This document shows positions 34,623-43,332 of a stretch of 64,000 nucleotides of DNA, piece by piece. The position numbers were made by a program, and so were the translations under genes. Position 1 is the first letter of the stretch, and every line of letters starts with the position of its first letter. Under the pieces are notes generated by a model. The model saw only the letters and a program-made list of their open reading frames with translations, made no database searches and had not been told where the DNA came from. Source of the stretch: an uncultured Eubacteriales bacterium (lineage in GTDB: Bacteria > Bacillota > Clostridia > Christensenellales > DTU072); contig CASFAV010000009.1 of the NCBI GenBank assembly GCA_949292905.1, positions 124,001 to 188,000 on the forward strand. Direction: 5' to 3'.

Positions 34623-34653
34623 GCGCCGCAAAGTCCGAACGGCTTTGCGGCGC
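34623..34653. repeat. strong inverted repeat between rubrerythrin and the ABC genes
   Basis: GCGCCGCAAAG (34623-34633) and CTTTGCGGCGC (34643-34653) are perfect complements, and the loop can pair further (CCG/CGG). Neither strand has a T run after it, so it may be a factor-dependent terminator or an mRNA-processing stem. Confidence 0.55.
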
Positions 34654-34669
34654 GCCGTAGTCGGAAATT

Positions 34670-35206
34670 TTAATAATTTTGTTTTTCGAGTTCGAAGTAT
34701 GCTCTGGGGTGAGCGCACACGGGACATTCTTCGGGAGCTTCCTTGCCGATATGCAGATGTCCGCAGTTGCGGCAACGCCATACCTTAACCTCGCTCTTTG
34801 CGAAAACTTCGCCGTTCACGACGTTGGCGAGCAGCGCGCGATAACGTTCCTCGTGCGTTTTCTCGATAGCCGCGACGCCCCTGAAACGCTCCGCAAGTTT
34901 AGGAAAACCTTCTTTTTCGGCGGTTTCGGCGAATTCTTTGTACATCTCTACCCATTCGTAGTTCTCGCCTGCGGCGGCAGCCGTGAGATTGGCGACGGTG
35001 TCTCCTATCCCGCCGAGCTCCTTGAACCACAGTTTGGCGTGCTCCTTCTCGTTGAGAGCGGTTTCGGTGAATATCGCCGCTATCTGCTCGAAGCCCGCTT
35101 TTTTGGCTGCGGAAGCAAAATAGTCGTACTTATTGCGCGCCTGGCTTTCGCCGGCAAAAGCCGTCCAAAGATTTTTTTCGGTCTGAGTTCCTTTGAGATC
35201 TGCCAT
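34670..35206 (-). CDS. rubrerythrin
   Basis: 178 residues: a ferritin-like four-helix diiron domain (1-135) with [18 protein letters not shown] and EKTHEERY supplying Glu/His ligands, then a C-terminal rubredoxin-type Fe centre CRNCGH ... CPVC. It reduces peroxide in anaerobes, so it fits an oxygen-sensitive organism. AAAGGAG lies 10 nt before the ATG. It lies 24 nt after the rarA stop and may be read from the rarA promoter. Confidence 0.93.
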   Translation of the reverse strand: MADLKGTQTEKNLWTAFAGESQARNKYDYFASAAKKAGFEQIAAIFTETALNEKEHAKLWFKELGGIGDTVANLTAAAAGENYEWVEMYKEFAETAEKEGFPKLAERFRGVAAIEKTHEERYRALLANVVNGEVFAKSEVKVWRCRNCGHLHIGKEAPEECPVCAHPRAYFELEKQNY

Positions 35207-35230
35207 AATAATGTTTCTCCTTTCAGTTAG

Positions 35231-36535
35231 TTATTTGTTTTGTTTACGCGGATCTTTACCGCGGGTTTCTTTCAGTATGACCGCCCCTCGCTCCTCGCCG
35301 TTGTCGCCGGGGAAATAGAATCGGGCGTCCTTCAGCGCGTCGGGAAGATACTGTTGCTCCACCCAGCCGCCGTAATTATGGGGGTATTTATAGCCCGTGA
35401 CCTTTTCGGTTTTGTAGTTCGCGTCTCTCAGATAATACGGTATCGTGTCGTCCTCCGCATTCTTGCTCGCGTCGTCCGCCGAGTAAAGCGCGTTCACCAC
35501 GGAATTGGATTTAGGCGCCTGCGCCACGTATATTATAGCCTCGGTGAGAGGTATCCTCCCTTCGGGAAGCCCCAGTTTCTCGAGCGCGTACTGCGCGCTG
35601 ACCGCCACCGTCAAAGCTCTCGGATCGGCGAGCCCCACGTCCTCGGCGCTGTGCACGATAAGCCTTCTCGCCACAAGCATGGGATCGCAACCGGCATTGA
35701 TCAGACGCATCGCGTAATATACCGCCGCGTCGGGGTCGCTTCCTCTCAGACTCTTGCAAAACGCGCTCAGAATATCGTAATACAGGCTTTCGTCCACCGA
35801 CAACGCCCGCCTTTGAGTGACTTCGGTAGCCGTCTTACGGGTAATGTGCACTTTGCCTTCGGAGTCCGGATCGGTGGTAAGCACCGCAAGTTCGAGCGCG
35901 TTGAGCGCCGTGCGTAAGTCGCCGTTGCTTACCCACGCGATATGGTCGAGCGCGTCCTCGTCGAGCGCGACGTTATAGTTTCCGAGCCCTTTAACCTTAT
36001 CGCGCACCGCGCGCAACAAGCCTTCCTTGACTTCGTCCTCGGTCAGCTTTTTGAATTCGAATATGCGACAGCGGCTGACTATGGCTTTCGTCATCGAAAC
36101 GTAGGGATTTTCGGTGGTACTGCCTATAAAAACGATCTCGCCTTTCTCTATCGCGCTCAGTACGCAGTCGGACTGCGCCTTCGTCCAACGGTGACATTCG
36201 TCGAGCAGAAGATAGGTGCGCTTGCCGTAAAAAGACAATCTGTCGCGGGCGTCGTCGATGACCTTCTTGGCGTCGGCGACTCCAGAAGAAACGGCGTTGA
36301 GATAGACGTATGCGGCGCCGGTACTCTCCGCGATGATATTCGCAAGAGTCGTTTTGCCGGTGCCGGGAGGTCCGTAAAAAATACAGCTGCCGAGCCTGTC
36401 CGCTTTTATGGCGCGACTGATGAGAGAACCGTCGTAGATAAGGTGCTTCTGCCCTATGAAGTCCTCTAATTTTTTTGCCCTCATTCTCTCGCTCAAAGGC
36501 GCGAGCTCTTGTCGTGCGGAATCGAAAAGGTCCAT
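35231..36535 (-). CDS. rarA: replication-associated recombination protein A (RarA/MgsA)
   Basis: 434 residues of a clamp-loader-like AAA+ ATPase: GPPGTGKTTLAN (Walker A), LLLDECHRW (Walker B), GSTTENPY (sensor 1), then the C-terminal MgsA tetramerisation domain (about 250-425). It acts at stalled replication forks with SSB and RecA partners. The gene is divergent from rnpB and its own promoter ends 8 nt from the ATG, so the transcript has at most about 2 nt of leader. No ribosome-binding site is present. Confidence 0.93.
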   Translation of the reverse strand: MDLFDSARQELAPLSERMRAKKLEDFIGQKHLIYDGSLISRAIKADRLGSCIFYGPPGTGKTTLANIIAESTGAAYVYLNAVSSGVADAKKVIDDARDRLSFYGKRTYLLLDECHRWTKAQSDCVLSAIEKGEIVFIGSTTENPYVSMTKAIVSRCRIFEFKKLTEDEVKEGLLRAVRDKVKGLGNYNVALDEDALDHIAWVSNGDLRTALNALELAVLTTDPDSEGKVHITRKTATEVTQRRALSVDESLYYDILSAFCKSLRGSDPDAAVYYAMRLINAGCDPMLVARRLIVHSAEDVGLADPRALTVAVSAQYALEKLGLPEGRIPLTEAIIYVAQAPKSNSVVNALYSADDASKNAEDDTIPYYLRDANYKTEKVTGYKYPHNYGGWVEQQYLPDALKDARFYFPGDNGEERGAVILKETRGKDPRKQNK

Positions 36536-36543
36536 ACGGCTTT

Positions 36544-36572
36544 ATATTATCACGCGCGAAAAATAAAGTCAA
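36544..36572 (-). promoter_or_regulatory. sigma-A promoter of rarA, near-leaderless
   Basis: TTGACT (36567-36572), 17 bp, TAATAT (36544-36549), 8 nt from the ATG at 36535. Confidence 0.7.
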
Positions 36573-36599
36573 CACGCAAGCGCGCATTGCGGATAATCG

Positions 36600-36628
36600 T
36601 TGACAATAACGCCGACGGGTGGTAATAT
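36600..36628 (+). promoter_or_regulatory. sigma-A promoter of rnpB
   Basis: TTGACA (36600-36605), 17 bp, TAATAT (36623-36628). The seventh base after the -10 is G36635, the first base of helix P1, so this promoter calibrates the start-site distance for the whole window. Confidence 0.85.
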
Positions 36629-36634
36629 TTATGC

Positions 36635-36948
36635 GTTAGCCGGACGGTTGCACCCTACGGGTGAGGAAAGTCCGAGCATCACAGGGCAGAGCGGCAGAGA
36701 AATCCTGCCGGAGGCAACTCCAGGGAAAGTGCAACAGAAAAGTACCGCGGCGCGAGCCGTAAGGGTGAAAAGGTGCGGTAAGAGCGCACCGGCAGTTCGG
36801 CGACGAAATTGGCCGTGTAAACCCCGCTCGATGCAAGAGAAAAGGAAGAATGGATCGCCCGTCCCTTCCCTCAATCGCTGGAGTCCGCAGGCGACTGCGG
36901 ACCAAGACAGATGACCGTCCTCGACAGAACTCGGCTTACAGGCTAACC
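36635..36948 (+). ncRNA. rnpB: RNase P RNA, type A-like
   Basis: About 314 nt. Helix P1 is GTTAGCC (36635-36641) with GGCTAAC (36941-36947). Conserved core blocks are in order: GAGGAAAGTCCGAGC after the P3 hairpin, AGTGCAACAGAAAG, AAGGGTGAAAAGGTGCGGT with AAGAGCGCACCGGCAG, TAAACCCCGCTCGATGCAAG and ACAGAACTCGGCTTACAGG. This is the catalytic subunit that matures tRNA 5' ends; rnpA would be elsewhere. The RnpM regulator is encoded at 8.0-8.3 kb. Confidence 0.95.
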
Positions 36949-36951
36949 CGG

Positions 36952-36978
36952 ACCCGCCATACGGCGGGTTTCGGTTTA
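36952..36978 (+). terminator. rnpB terminator
   Basis: ACCCGCC (36952-36958), 4-nt loop, GGCGGGT (36963-36969), then a T-rich stretch (TTTCGGTTT). It begins 4 nt after the P1 strand of rnpB. Confidence 0.8.
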
Positions 36979-37132
36979 TAGACAGCTCGCAAACGCCGTT
37001 CTTTAGCGCTCCCCTATCGCTATATTTTTGCAAGAAAACTTTATTATTCCGAAGAAAAGCCCTCTTAACTTACATATCGCGAAAATTGTCAACTTTTGTT
37101 CTGGAAGCGAATATAATAACCTTGCACGGGGG

Positions 37133-37840
37133 TTGATTATAATTATCGAGGGATTTTTCGCGCTGCTTTCCAACATACTGCTTCTCACGTCGGGGATAGA
37201 GAACGCCAACTCTTTCCCGCACCCTTTATCGCACGAAAAGGAAAAGGAATACCTCGAAAAATATCGCGCGGGCGATATGAAAGCGAGAGAGATACTCATT
37301 AATCACAATCTGCGACTTGTCGTGTATATAGCCAAAAAATACGTCAATTATCCCGACAAGGACGAGCTTCTGTCGGTGGGCACGTACGGGCTTATCAAGG
37401 CGATAGACAGTTACAAACCGGGGAAATCGACCACTCTCGCGACGTATGCGTCGCGCTGTATAGAAAACGAGATACTTATGGCGATGCGCGGCTACAAGAA
37501 GCGCAGAAGCGACGTATCCATATACGACCGCGTAGGCGCCGACAAAGAAGGAAACGACGTGGCGATCGTGGATATGCTCGCGGTAGAAGAAGACTCGGTA
37601 TATACGAATATGGAAGCGGAGCTCAAGCGCGGCACTTTGAAGCGGCTTATCGACCGTACGCTCAAGCCGCGCGAGAAACAGCTCATACGCTACCGTTACG
37701 GACTCGACGACGACGTTCCGCTCACTCAACAGGAAACGGCGGAAAGGCTGGGAATATCGCGCTCGTATGTATCGAGAATGGAGAAAGCGGCGCTCATAAA
37801 GTTAAGGCGGGAAATAGAAACGGAAAATATCGAGCTCTGA
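37133..37840 (+). CDS. sigK: RNA polymerase sporulation sigma factor SigK (pro-sigma-K)
   Basis: 235 residues if started at the TTG at 37133, the usual pro-sigma-K length. The start IIIIEGFFALLSNILLLTSG is a hydrophobic pro-sequence, then NSFPHPLS, the sigma-70 region 2 (LRLVVYIAKKY...DELLSVGTYGLIKAIDSY, RCIENEILMAMR) and region 4 (LTQQETAERLGISRSYVSRME). It directs late mother-cell transcription after membrane cleavage of the pro-sequence. It is uninterrupted: no skin-type element. An in-frame ATG at 37028 would add 35 residues not seen in the family. GGGGG abuts the TTG, so the start is uncertain; a TATAAT lies at 37112-37117. Confidence 0.85.
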   Translation: MIIIIEGFFALLSNILLLTSGIENANSFPHPLSHEKEKEYLEKYRAGDMKAREILINHNLRLVVYIAKKYVNYPDKDELLSVGTYGLIKAIDSYKPGKSTTLATYASRCIENEILMAMRGYKKRRSDVSIYDRVGADKEGNDVAIVDMLAVEEDSVYTNMEAELKRGTLKRLIDRTLKPREKQLIRYRYGLDDDVPLTQQETAERLGISRSYVSRMEKAALIKLRREIETENIEL

Positions 37841-37894
37841 CTCCCCTATCGTATTTTTTCGGTAAGATTATAAACCTTTTTGCAGAAAAATCAT

Positions 37895-37922
37895 AAAAAA
37901 GCGACCCCTCTCGGATCGCTTT
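37895..37922. terminator. bidirectional terminator between sigK and the rluA-type gene
   Basis: AAAGCGA (37898-37904) and TCGCTTT (37916-37922) over an 11-nt loop. The minus-strand transcript has six U after the stem; the plus side has a weaker T-rich tail. It lies between the convergent stops at 37840 and 37972. Confidence 0.75.
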
Positions 37923-37971
37923 GAATTTATGTAAAATGCGTGTTGACCGCGTGCTTTAGGCAATAGAAAAC

Positions 37972-38799
37972 TTAAAAATCGGGTGCTATCGCAAACGCCT
38001 TTTCGTTGAGATAACGAAGCGGACTGCCGTCGGGAATACGGAAAGCGAGCTTGCACGCCGTAAGATACTGGCGCTTCGCGCGGAACATGCGGTTCACCTC
38101 GAAATCGCCGTATTTCGTGTCGCCTATCACGGGATAGCCGGCGTGAGCGAGGTGAGCTCGTATCTGATGCGTTTTACCGGTATGCAGGGTGACTTCCGTA
38201 AGCGTCGCGCCTTCGCGCGCCTCCAAAGGCGCGACTTCGGTGCGTATCGGAACGCTGTCCGTTACCTGCTTATCGTATATCTTCACCATGCCGGAAGCGG
38301 CGTCTTTGACGAGATACGCTTTGAGATCGAGTTTTTCTTTGAGTTCGCCCGCGACGAGCGCGACGTATTTTTTGATAACGTAGCCCTTCCTGAACGCCGC
38401 GGCGAGTTCCGCTTCCGCTTTCGCGTTCAGGCTCATGACTATAAGTCCGCGCGTGTTCGTGTCCAGCCTGTGGGCGAGAACTGCGCTGACGTTTTCCGTG
38501 GAAGAAACCCTGCCCGCAAATTCCTCCGAGGATATCCCCCTCGGTTTCACCGCTATTATCACGTTTTCGTCCCTGTAAACGGTCTCGAAATTGAATTTGA
38601 GGAGTTTCGATTCGTCCGCGAACACCTCGACGGTGTCGCCGTTACGCAAATATACGTCCTCGGTCACGCGCTTTCCCGCGACCGTTATCGAACGCTGTTT
38701 GAGCAATATTCTGAAATACGAAAATCTCAATTCGGGAAAGACTCTCCCCAGATATTGAGATAATTTACAAGGTTTACCTTTGAATAGATAGCTTCTCAC
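37972..38799 (-). CDS. RluA-family pseudouridine synthase
   Basis: 275 residues: an N-terminal S4-like domain (about 10-65) and a catalytic domain with HRLDTNTRGL (catalytic Asp), GKTHQIRAHL and the ending GDTKYGDFEVNRMF. RNA target not predictable; it is a second paralogue to the rluD gene at 10 kb. The start is a GTG 7 nt after the nrdR stop, preceded by AGGGG. It ends at the shared terminator with sigK. Confidence 0.85.
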   Translation of the reverse strand: MRSYLFKGKPCKLSQYLGRVFPELRFSYFRILLKQRSITVAGKRVTEDVYLRNGDTVEVFADESKLLKFNFETVYRDENVIIAVKPRGISSEEFAGRVSSTENVSAVLAHRLDTNTRGLIVMSLNAKAEAELAAAFRKGYVIKKYVALVAGELKEKLDLKAYLVKDAASGMVKIYDKQVTDSVPIRTEVAPLEAREGATLTEVTLHTGKTHQIRAHLAHAGYPVIGDTKYGDFEVNRMFRAKRQYLTACKLAFRIPDGSPLRYLNEKAFAIAPDF

Positions 38800-38806
38800 T
38801 TTTCCC

Positions 38807-39289
38807 CTAATCGGCTTCGCCGTTGCCGTCCGACTTCTCTGCCGCCATAAGTTTCTTGATCTCCTCCATCAACGTGTTGATGTCTTTGAACTGGCGGTGC
38901 ACGGAGGCGAAGCGCACGTAAGCCACTTCGTCGAGCTCCTTGAGCCCTTCCATCACCATTTCGCCTATCTTTTTGGACGAAATTTCCTGCGCGAGAGTGT
39001 TGTTGACCTGCTTCTCGATATCGGCGACCATCTTGTCTATCTTCGCCATGGACACGGGACGCTTCTCGCAAGCCTTTATGATGCCGTTTTTAATTTTGGA
39101 TATGTCGAATATCTGTCTGTTGCCGTTGTTTTTGATGACGAGTATCGGCGTGGATTCGATTTTTTCGTACGTCGTATAACGCTTCGAACAGCCCGCACAT
39201 TCCCTTCTGCGCCTTATCGAAGTGCCGTCTTCGCTCAAACGAGAATCTATTACTTTACTTTCCAGACTGCCGCAAAACGGACATTTCAT
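38807..39289 (-). CDS. nrdR: transcriptional repressor NrdR
   Basis: 160 residues. N-terminal zinc ribbon CPFCG...[12 protein letters not shown], then an ATP-cone domain ([25 protein letters not shown] ... about 48-140). It represses ribonucleotide reductase genes in response to dATP/ATP. The C-terminus is Lys/Glu-rich. It has its own promoter at 39319-39347 and a GGCGGT before the ATG. nrdR after sigG/ylmC is common in Clostridia. Confidence 0.95.
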   Translation of the reverse strand: MKCPFCGSLESKVIDSRLSEDGTSIRRRRECAGCSKRYTTYEKIESTPILVIKNNGNRQIFDISKIKNGIIKACEKRPVSMAKIDKMVADIEKQVNNTLAQEISSKKIGEMVMEGLKELDEVAYVRFASVHRQFKDINTLMEEIKKLMAAEKSDGNGEAD

Positions 39290-39318
39290 ACACTTACCGC
39301 CTATTTTTGATTACGGTA

Positions 39319-39347
39319 ATTATATCTTATTTTTCGGCGTTTGTAAA
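39319..39347 (-). promoter_or_regulatory. sigma-A promoter of nrdR
   Basis: TTTACA (39342-39347), 17 bp, TATAAT (39319-39324). Leader of about 25 nt with GGCGGT before the ATG at 39289. It begins at the stop of ylmC. Confidence 0.75.
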
Positions 39348-39349
39348 CA

Positions 39350-39628
39350 TTATTTGCTTAATTCTCGCGTATTTACGGGTAATAATTCCACAAGTATCAC
39401 GTCGTCGCCTATTTTAATGACTTTCTGCCACGGTATGAAAACGTTTTCGTTACCGGTAAAATTCTTGAAAAACTTTTTTTCGCCCGCGGCTACGAGCCCC
39501 ACGACTTTACCCGTGCAATGTATGGCTATATCGACTATCCTGCCGAGCTGTTTGCCGTCGGACACGTTGACGACGTCTTTTTCGCGCAATTCGCAAAAGG
39601 TATAATCTATTCCCGCGTTATTCTGCAT
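39350..39628 (-). CDS. ylmC: YlmC/YmxH-family PRC-barrel sporulation protein
   Basis: 92 residues with a PRC-barrel: CELREKDVVNVSDGKQLGRIVDIAI, then VVGLVAAGEKKFF and FIPWQKVIKIGDDVILVEL. The family is conserved beside sigG in spore formers and has no proven activity. GGAG lies about 9 nt before the ATG. A CATACAAT element is upstream (about 39655-39662), matching the sigma-E -10, but I see no -35 partner. Confidence 0.85.
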   Translation of the reverse strand: MQNNAGIDYTFCELREKDVVNVSDGKQLGRIVDIAIHCTGKVVGLVAAGEKKFFKNFTGNENVFIPWQKVIKIGDDVILVELLPVNTRELSK

Positions 39629-39676
39629 CTATGTACTCCGCACTGCTACATATATTGTATGCGCGCGGAGCCGGCG

Positions 39677-40444
39677 TCAGAACGTAAAAGACTCCCGCAG
39701 TCTTGCGACCGCCGACTTCTCCAGTCTGCTCACCTGTGCCTGAGACATCTCCAGCTCATCCGCTATTTCGGTCTGCGTGCGCCCGTGGTAATATCGCATT
39801 ATAATGACGCGCTTCTCGCGCTCCGGCAACGACTCTATGCCGTCCCTGAGCACGATCCTGTCCGCGTAATCGCTGTCCGCACGGGGATCTTTGACAAGAT
39901 CGATTATTTCCGCTCCTTCCTCGTCGCTTCCGTAAGCCTGTTCGTAAATGGACTGCGGCTCCGCTATAGCGTCGAGAGCGCCGACGACCTCGCGGTAAGG
40001 TACTCCGAGTTCGTCCGCTATCTCGCTCAAAGACGCTTCGCGTACCCCGCGGGCTTCCAGACTCTCCCTCGCCTTGACGGCGCGGTAAGCGATGTCTCTC
40101 ACGTTACGTCCCACTTTGAAGGCGCTTCCTTCGCGAATATAGCGGCGGATCTCGCCTATCACCATGGGAATGGCGTAAGTGGAAAACCTTACGTTGAGCG
40201 TGACGTCGAAATTGTCGAGGGCCTTCATGAGCCCTATCATCCCGACCTGAAACAGATCGTCCGGGCTTTCGCGTGTGTTGTCGAACCGCTGTACCGCGCT
40301 CAATACGAGCCGCGCGTTCGCAAGCAAAAACTTTTCCCTTAACTCGGTATGCCCGTTCTTGATAGCGAGCAAGGTTTCGTGTTGCTCCGCTCCGCTCATT
40401 TTCGGCAGCTTCGCGGTATCGATACCCGTTACTTTCTTTACCAT
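39677..40444 (-). CDS. sigG: RNA polymerase sporulation sigma factor SigG
   Basis: 255 residues, normal length. The N-terminal sigma-G signature MVKKVTGIDTAKLPKMS is followed by region 2 (DDLFQVGMIGLMKALDNFD, RFSTYAIPMVIGEIRRYIR), region 3 and region 4 (GRTQTEIADELEMSQAQVSRLE). It controls late forespore genes. AAGGAGG precedes the ATG. A candidate sigma-F/G promoter, GAGTA-17-CATACTT at about 40462-40490, would allow forespore expression and autoactivation. It follows spoIIGA-sigE as in Bacillus. Confidence 0.96.
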   Translation of the reverse strand: MVKKVTGIDTAKLPKMSGAEQHETLLAIKNGHTELREKFLLANARLVLSAVQRFDNTRESPDDLFQVGMIGLMKALDNFDVTLNVRFSTYAIPMVIGEIRRYIREGSAFKVGRNVRDIAYRAVKARESLEARGVREASLSEIADELGVPYREVVGALDAIAEPQSIYEQAYGSDEEGAEIIDLVKDPRADSDYADRIVLRDGIESLPEREKRVIIMRYYHGRTQTEIADELEMSQAQVSRLEKSAVARLRESFTF

Positions 40445-40461
40445 CCGGATAATGCCTCCTT

Positions 40462-40490
40462 GTAAAGAAAGTATGGTCTATCGCGATTTT
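40462..40490 (-). promoter_or_regulatory. candidate sigma-F/sigma-G promoter of sigG
   Basis: CATACTT matches the -10 consensus CATNHTA at 6 of 7 positions, and GAGTA 17 bp upstream matches GHATR at 4 of 5. Boundaries approximate. Confidence 0.35.
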
Positions 40491-40524
40491 TTTACTCCTC
40501 GCCCGATAAATTCCTCGGAAACCG

Positions 40525-41241
40525 TCAGATCCCCGATCTGCCTTCCGTTTTAAGATATTCCGCTTTGAGCTTGTCGATGATCTTTTTTTCGAGGCGGCTT
40601 ATGTAAGACTGCGATATGTTCATCATATCCGCTATTTCCTTCTGCGTGCGCTCCTTGACGCCGTACAGTCCGTAACGCATACATATTATCGCCCGATCCC
40701 GCTCGTCCAGTTTGGAGAATATCTCCCGCAGGATGTTTTTCTCGACGTCGGCTTCCATCTCTTTATATACTTCGCCGCCGTCGGTGCCCAAAACGTCCGA
40801 CAAAAGCAGTTTGTTTCCCTCCCAATCCACGTTCAGAGGTTCGTCCAGGCTGACTTCGTTGCGCGTTTTGACCATTTTCCTCAGATACATGAGTATTTCG
40901 TTCTCTATGCAACGCGAAGCGTAAGTGGCAAGTTTGATCTTTTTGTCGCCGTTATACGAGCGCACCGCTTTGATGAGCCCCATCGTGCCCACCGATACGA
41001 GCTCTTCCATGTCCATTCCCGTATTGTCGAAGCGCTTGGCTATGTAAACGACGAGTCGTAAATTGTGCTCGACGAGTTTATTGCGCGCTTCGGGGTCTCC
41101 CGAAGTGCTCGCTTCGAGAAGCCGCGCCTCTTCGTCGGCGTCCAGCGGATTGGGCAAAGCCACCATATAATCGAGGGTATTCTCCTCAATAGACAACAAT
41201 CTGCGTAAAAATGCTCTGATCTTTTCGAAAATGATGTGCAT
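40525..41241 (-). CDS. sigE: RNA polymerase sporulation sigma factor SigE
   Basis: 238 residues. The short N-terminal pro-segment (to about residue 28) precedes region 2 (LRLVVYIAKRFDNTGMDMEELVSVGTMGLIKAVRSY, shown to be close to sigma-E) and region 4 (KERTQKEIADMMNISQSYISRLE). It is the early mother-cell factor, activated by SpoIIGA, whose gene lies 34 nt upstream. GGAGGA precedes the ATG. Together with sigK and sigG here, three of the four compartment-specific sigma factors are in one 4-kb region. Confidence 0.96.
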   Translation of the reverse strand: MHIIFEKIRAFLRRLLSIEENTLDYMVALPNPLDADEEARLLEASTSGDPEARNKLVEHNLRLVVYIAKRFDNTGMDMEELVSVGTMGLIKAVRSYNGDKKIKLATYASRCIENEILMYLRKMVKTRNEVSLDEPLNVDWEGNKLLLSDVLGTDGGEVYKEMEADVEKNILREIFSKLDERDRAIICMRYGLYGVKERTQKEIADMMNISQSYISRLEKKIIDKLKAEYLKTEGRSGI

Positions 41242-41275
41242 CGTTCCTCCGTTAAGCGCGGTTTCGTCCCGAAGC

Positions 41276-42025
41276 TCAGTTCAACATATCCTTATGCAAC
41301 AGAACGTCGTATCCGCGCACCTCCATTTTATCCGAGACTATCGCGTAACTACTGTATAGCTTATGCGTTTTTTTGTCGGAATATATCTTATAACTCAATT
41401 CGGTAAGCGGCATTTCGCGCACACCCGAAACGGTGCGCACCGTAAGAGTGTCGTCCGTCGAAAGCGACAATTTTTTGGCGATCCTTCCCGAAACTACTAT
41501 AACGGGTTTGCCGTCTTTGTAAAGCGCGTTGCCCGTATCGACGTAGCCGCGGAAGGAATAGGTTTTGTCTCCCGCCGTTATTTCGACTTTAGGTTCGAGC
41601 GCTCTAGTCTTACGGGCGTCGCGGACGCCCGTAGCCGCCTTGAAAAGCACCACGCAGACGATAACGCTCGCGCTGACCACGAGCCCGAAAGCGTTGTTAT
41701 CCTCTCCGAAAACGTCATAAAAAAAGTTTTTCGCGCCCGTAAGCGTCAGCCTTATCACGACGTAGAGGGCGGCGAAGCGCAGGAATTCTCCTATCGTGAA
41801 ATACTCTTTGGAAACGAGTATCCCTATCACGGAAAGTATCGCTTTCAAAAGAAGCATATCGACTTCGAGATACGGTTCGAGCGTTTCTGCGGCTGCGTAG
41901 ATCCCACCCGCGAACAACAGCCGCCATATCGCCGTTTCCGCGCGGAAAAATCCCGTGACGAGATAGTACACGAGATAATTTACCGCCAGAGCGTTGAGAT
42001 AATCGAGCAACAGTCCGTATTCCAT
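41276..42025 (-). CDS. spoIIGA: sigma-E processing peptidase SpoIIGA
   Basis: 249 residues from the ATG at 42025: five membrane segments (about 1-135), then an aspartyl-protease domain with GYVDTGNAL carrying the catalytic Asp. SpoIIGA cleaves the pro-segment of sigma-E in response to a forespore signal. A longer frame reaches 42085 but would run through the ftsZ terminator, so the inner start is preferred; no good ribosome-binding site or sigma-A promoter was found before it, and no clear Spo0A box either. Confidence 0.9.
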   Translation of the reverse strand: MEYGLLLDYLNALAVNYLVYYLVTGFFRAETAIWRLLFAGGIYAAAETLEPYLEVDMLLLKAILSVIGILVSKEYFTIGEFLRFAALYVVIRLTLTGAKNFFYDVFGEDNNAFGLVVSASVIVCVVLFKAATGVRDARKTRALEPKVEITAGDKTYSFRGYVDTGNALYKDGKPVIVVSGRIAKKLSLSTDDTLTVRTVSGVREMPLTELSYKIYSDKKTHKLYSSYAIVSDKMEVRGYDVLLHKDMLN

Positions 42026-42037
42026 TTTTTTCGCACG

Positions 42038-42069
42038 AAAAAAAGCAAGACCGTCGGAAAGTCCTGCTT
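42038..42069 (-). terminator. intrinsic terminator after ftsZ
   Basis: Nine-base-pair stem with one G-U pair (complement of 42061-42069 with that of 42043-42051), 9-nt loop, then seven U. A second GGCGC/GCGCC stem without U run lies closer to ftsZ. It insulates spoIIGA from division-gene transcription. Confidence 0.8.
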
Positions 42070-42138
42070 TTTCATTCGTAAACAATATTTATTAGGTCAA
42101 ATGCGGCGCTATGCGCCGTGAGAGCGCCGTCGTCTTAA

Positions 42139-43332
42139 TTATTTCTTATCCTTTATCCTCTGAAGGAAGGGAGGTACCGCTTTGGAGCGCGTGACGTCTA
42201 TCCTTCCGCTCTGCGGAGGAGGCGCGACGGGAGCTTCCTCGACGTTGCGCGTAGCGTGAGCAGGCGCGTTGTCGGCGGCGACTTCGTCCTCGGAATAATA
42301 GCCGTACATCCTGTCCACGCGCTCGTTACGCTGAGCGTCGTTGGTGAACATCGGTCTTTGCATATTGTATTGCGCGCGTCCCTCGGGTTTGGTCGTGAAG
42401 CCCGTGGCTACGACGGTGATGACAACTTCGTCGTCGAGGTTCTCGTCGATACCCATACCGAATATGATATTCGCTGCGGGATCGACGACTTCGCGGATAA
42501 GTCTCACGCTCTCGTGGACTTCGTCCATAGTAAGTCCGGTACCGCCGGAAACGTACACGATTATGCCGGTAGCGCCCTGAATGTTGGTCTCGAGAAGCGG
42601 GCTCTGAACAGCCTGACGCACGGCGTCGAGGGTGCGGTTCTCGCCCTTGCCTTTACCGATACCGATATGGGCGTTGCCCTTATTCTTCATAATGGTCTTG
42701 ATATCGGCGAAGTCGAGGTTGATGAGCGAAGGAGTCGTGATGATCTCGGTAATGCCCTGTATGCCCTGACGGAGCACGTCGTCCGCCACTTTGAAAGCCT
42801 GCACGAGCGTGGTGCCCTTCGGAACGAAAAGCTGTATCTTTTCGTTGGGGATAACGAGCAAGGTGTCCACTACCTGCTTGAGCTTCTCGATACCCTCGTT
42901 GGCTCTGTCCATACGCGGCTTGCCTTCGAACTGCTCGAAAGGCTTGGTGACTACCGCGATGGTGAGGATATTCATCTCTTTCGCCATCTGCGCTATAACC
43001 GGAGCCGCTCCCGTTCCGGTGCCGCCGCCCATACCCGCGGTTATGAACAGAAGATCGGTATCCTCGAGATGCTGTCTTATCTCCTCTTTGCTCTCCTCAG
43101 CCGCACGCGCTCCGATCTCCGGATCCGCGCCCGCGCCGAGACCTTTGGTCAGATTGGCTCCGAGTTGTATCTTTATAGGCGCTTTGCTCATGTTGAGCGC
43201 CTGCATATCGGTATTCGCGGCTATGAACGTGCAGGAAGTTATGCCCGCGAGTATCATACGGTTCACGGCGTTGTTGCCGCCTCCGCCCACTCCGATAACC
43301 TTAATATTGGCTACGCCGTAGGAATTCGCCAT
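42139..43332 (-). CDS. ftsZ: cell division protein FtsZ
   Basis: 397 residues. GTP-binding GGGGNNAVNRM at 16-26, tubulin signature GGGTGTG (102-108), and the synergy-loop region. The disordered linker (about 318-385) ends in the conserved tail VPPFLQRI, which binds FtsA and SepF, both encoded in this window. It forms the division ring. It begins 1 nt within the ftsA stop region (adjacent, shared base) and is expressed from the strong ftsA promoter; it ends at a terminator. Confidence 0.98.
   Translation of the reverse strand: MANSYGVANIKVIGVGGGGNNAVNRMILAGITSCTFIAANTDMQALNMSKAPIKIQLGANLTKGLGAGADPEIGARAAEESKEEIRQHLEDTDLLFITAGMGGGTGTGAAPVIAQMAKEMNILTIAVVTKPFEQFEGKPRMDRANEGIEKLKQVVDTLLVIPNEKIQLFVPKGTTLVQAFKVADDVLRQGIQGITEIITTPSLINLDFADIKTIMKNKGNAHIGIGKGKGENRTLDAVRQAVQSPLLETNIQGATGIIVYVSGGTGLTMDEVHESVRLIREVVDPAANIIFGMGIDENLDDEVVITVVATGFTTKPEGRAQYNMQRPMFTNDAQRNERVDRMYGYYSEDEVAADNAPAHATRNVEEAPVAPPPQSGRIDVTRSKAVPPFLQRIKDKK

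Noticed and set aside
39655-39662. CATACAAT as a sigma-E promoter for ylmC
   Set aside because: The -10 is perfect, but there is no KMATATT-like -35 at 13-16 bp.
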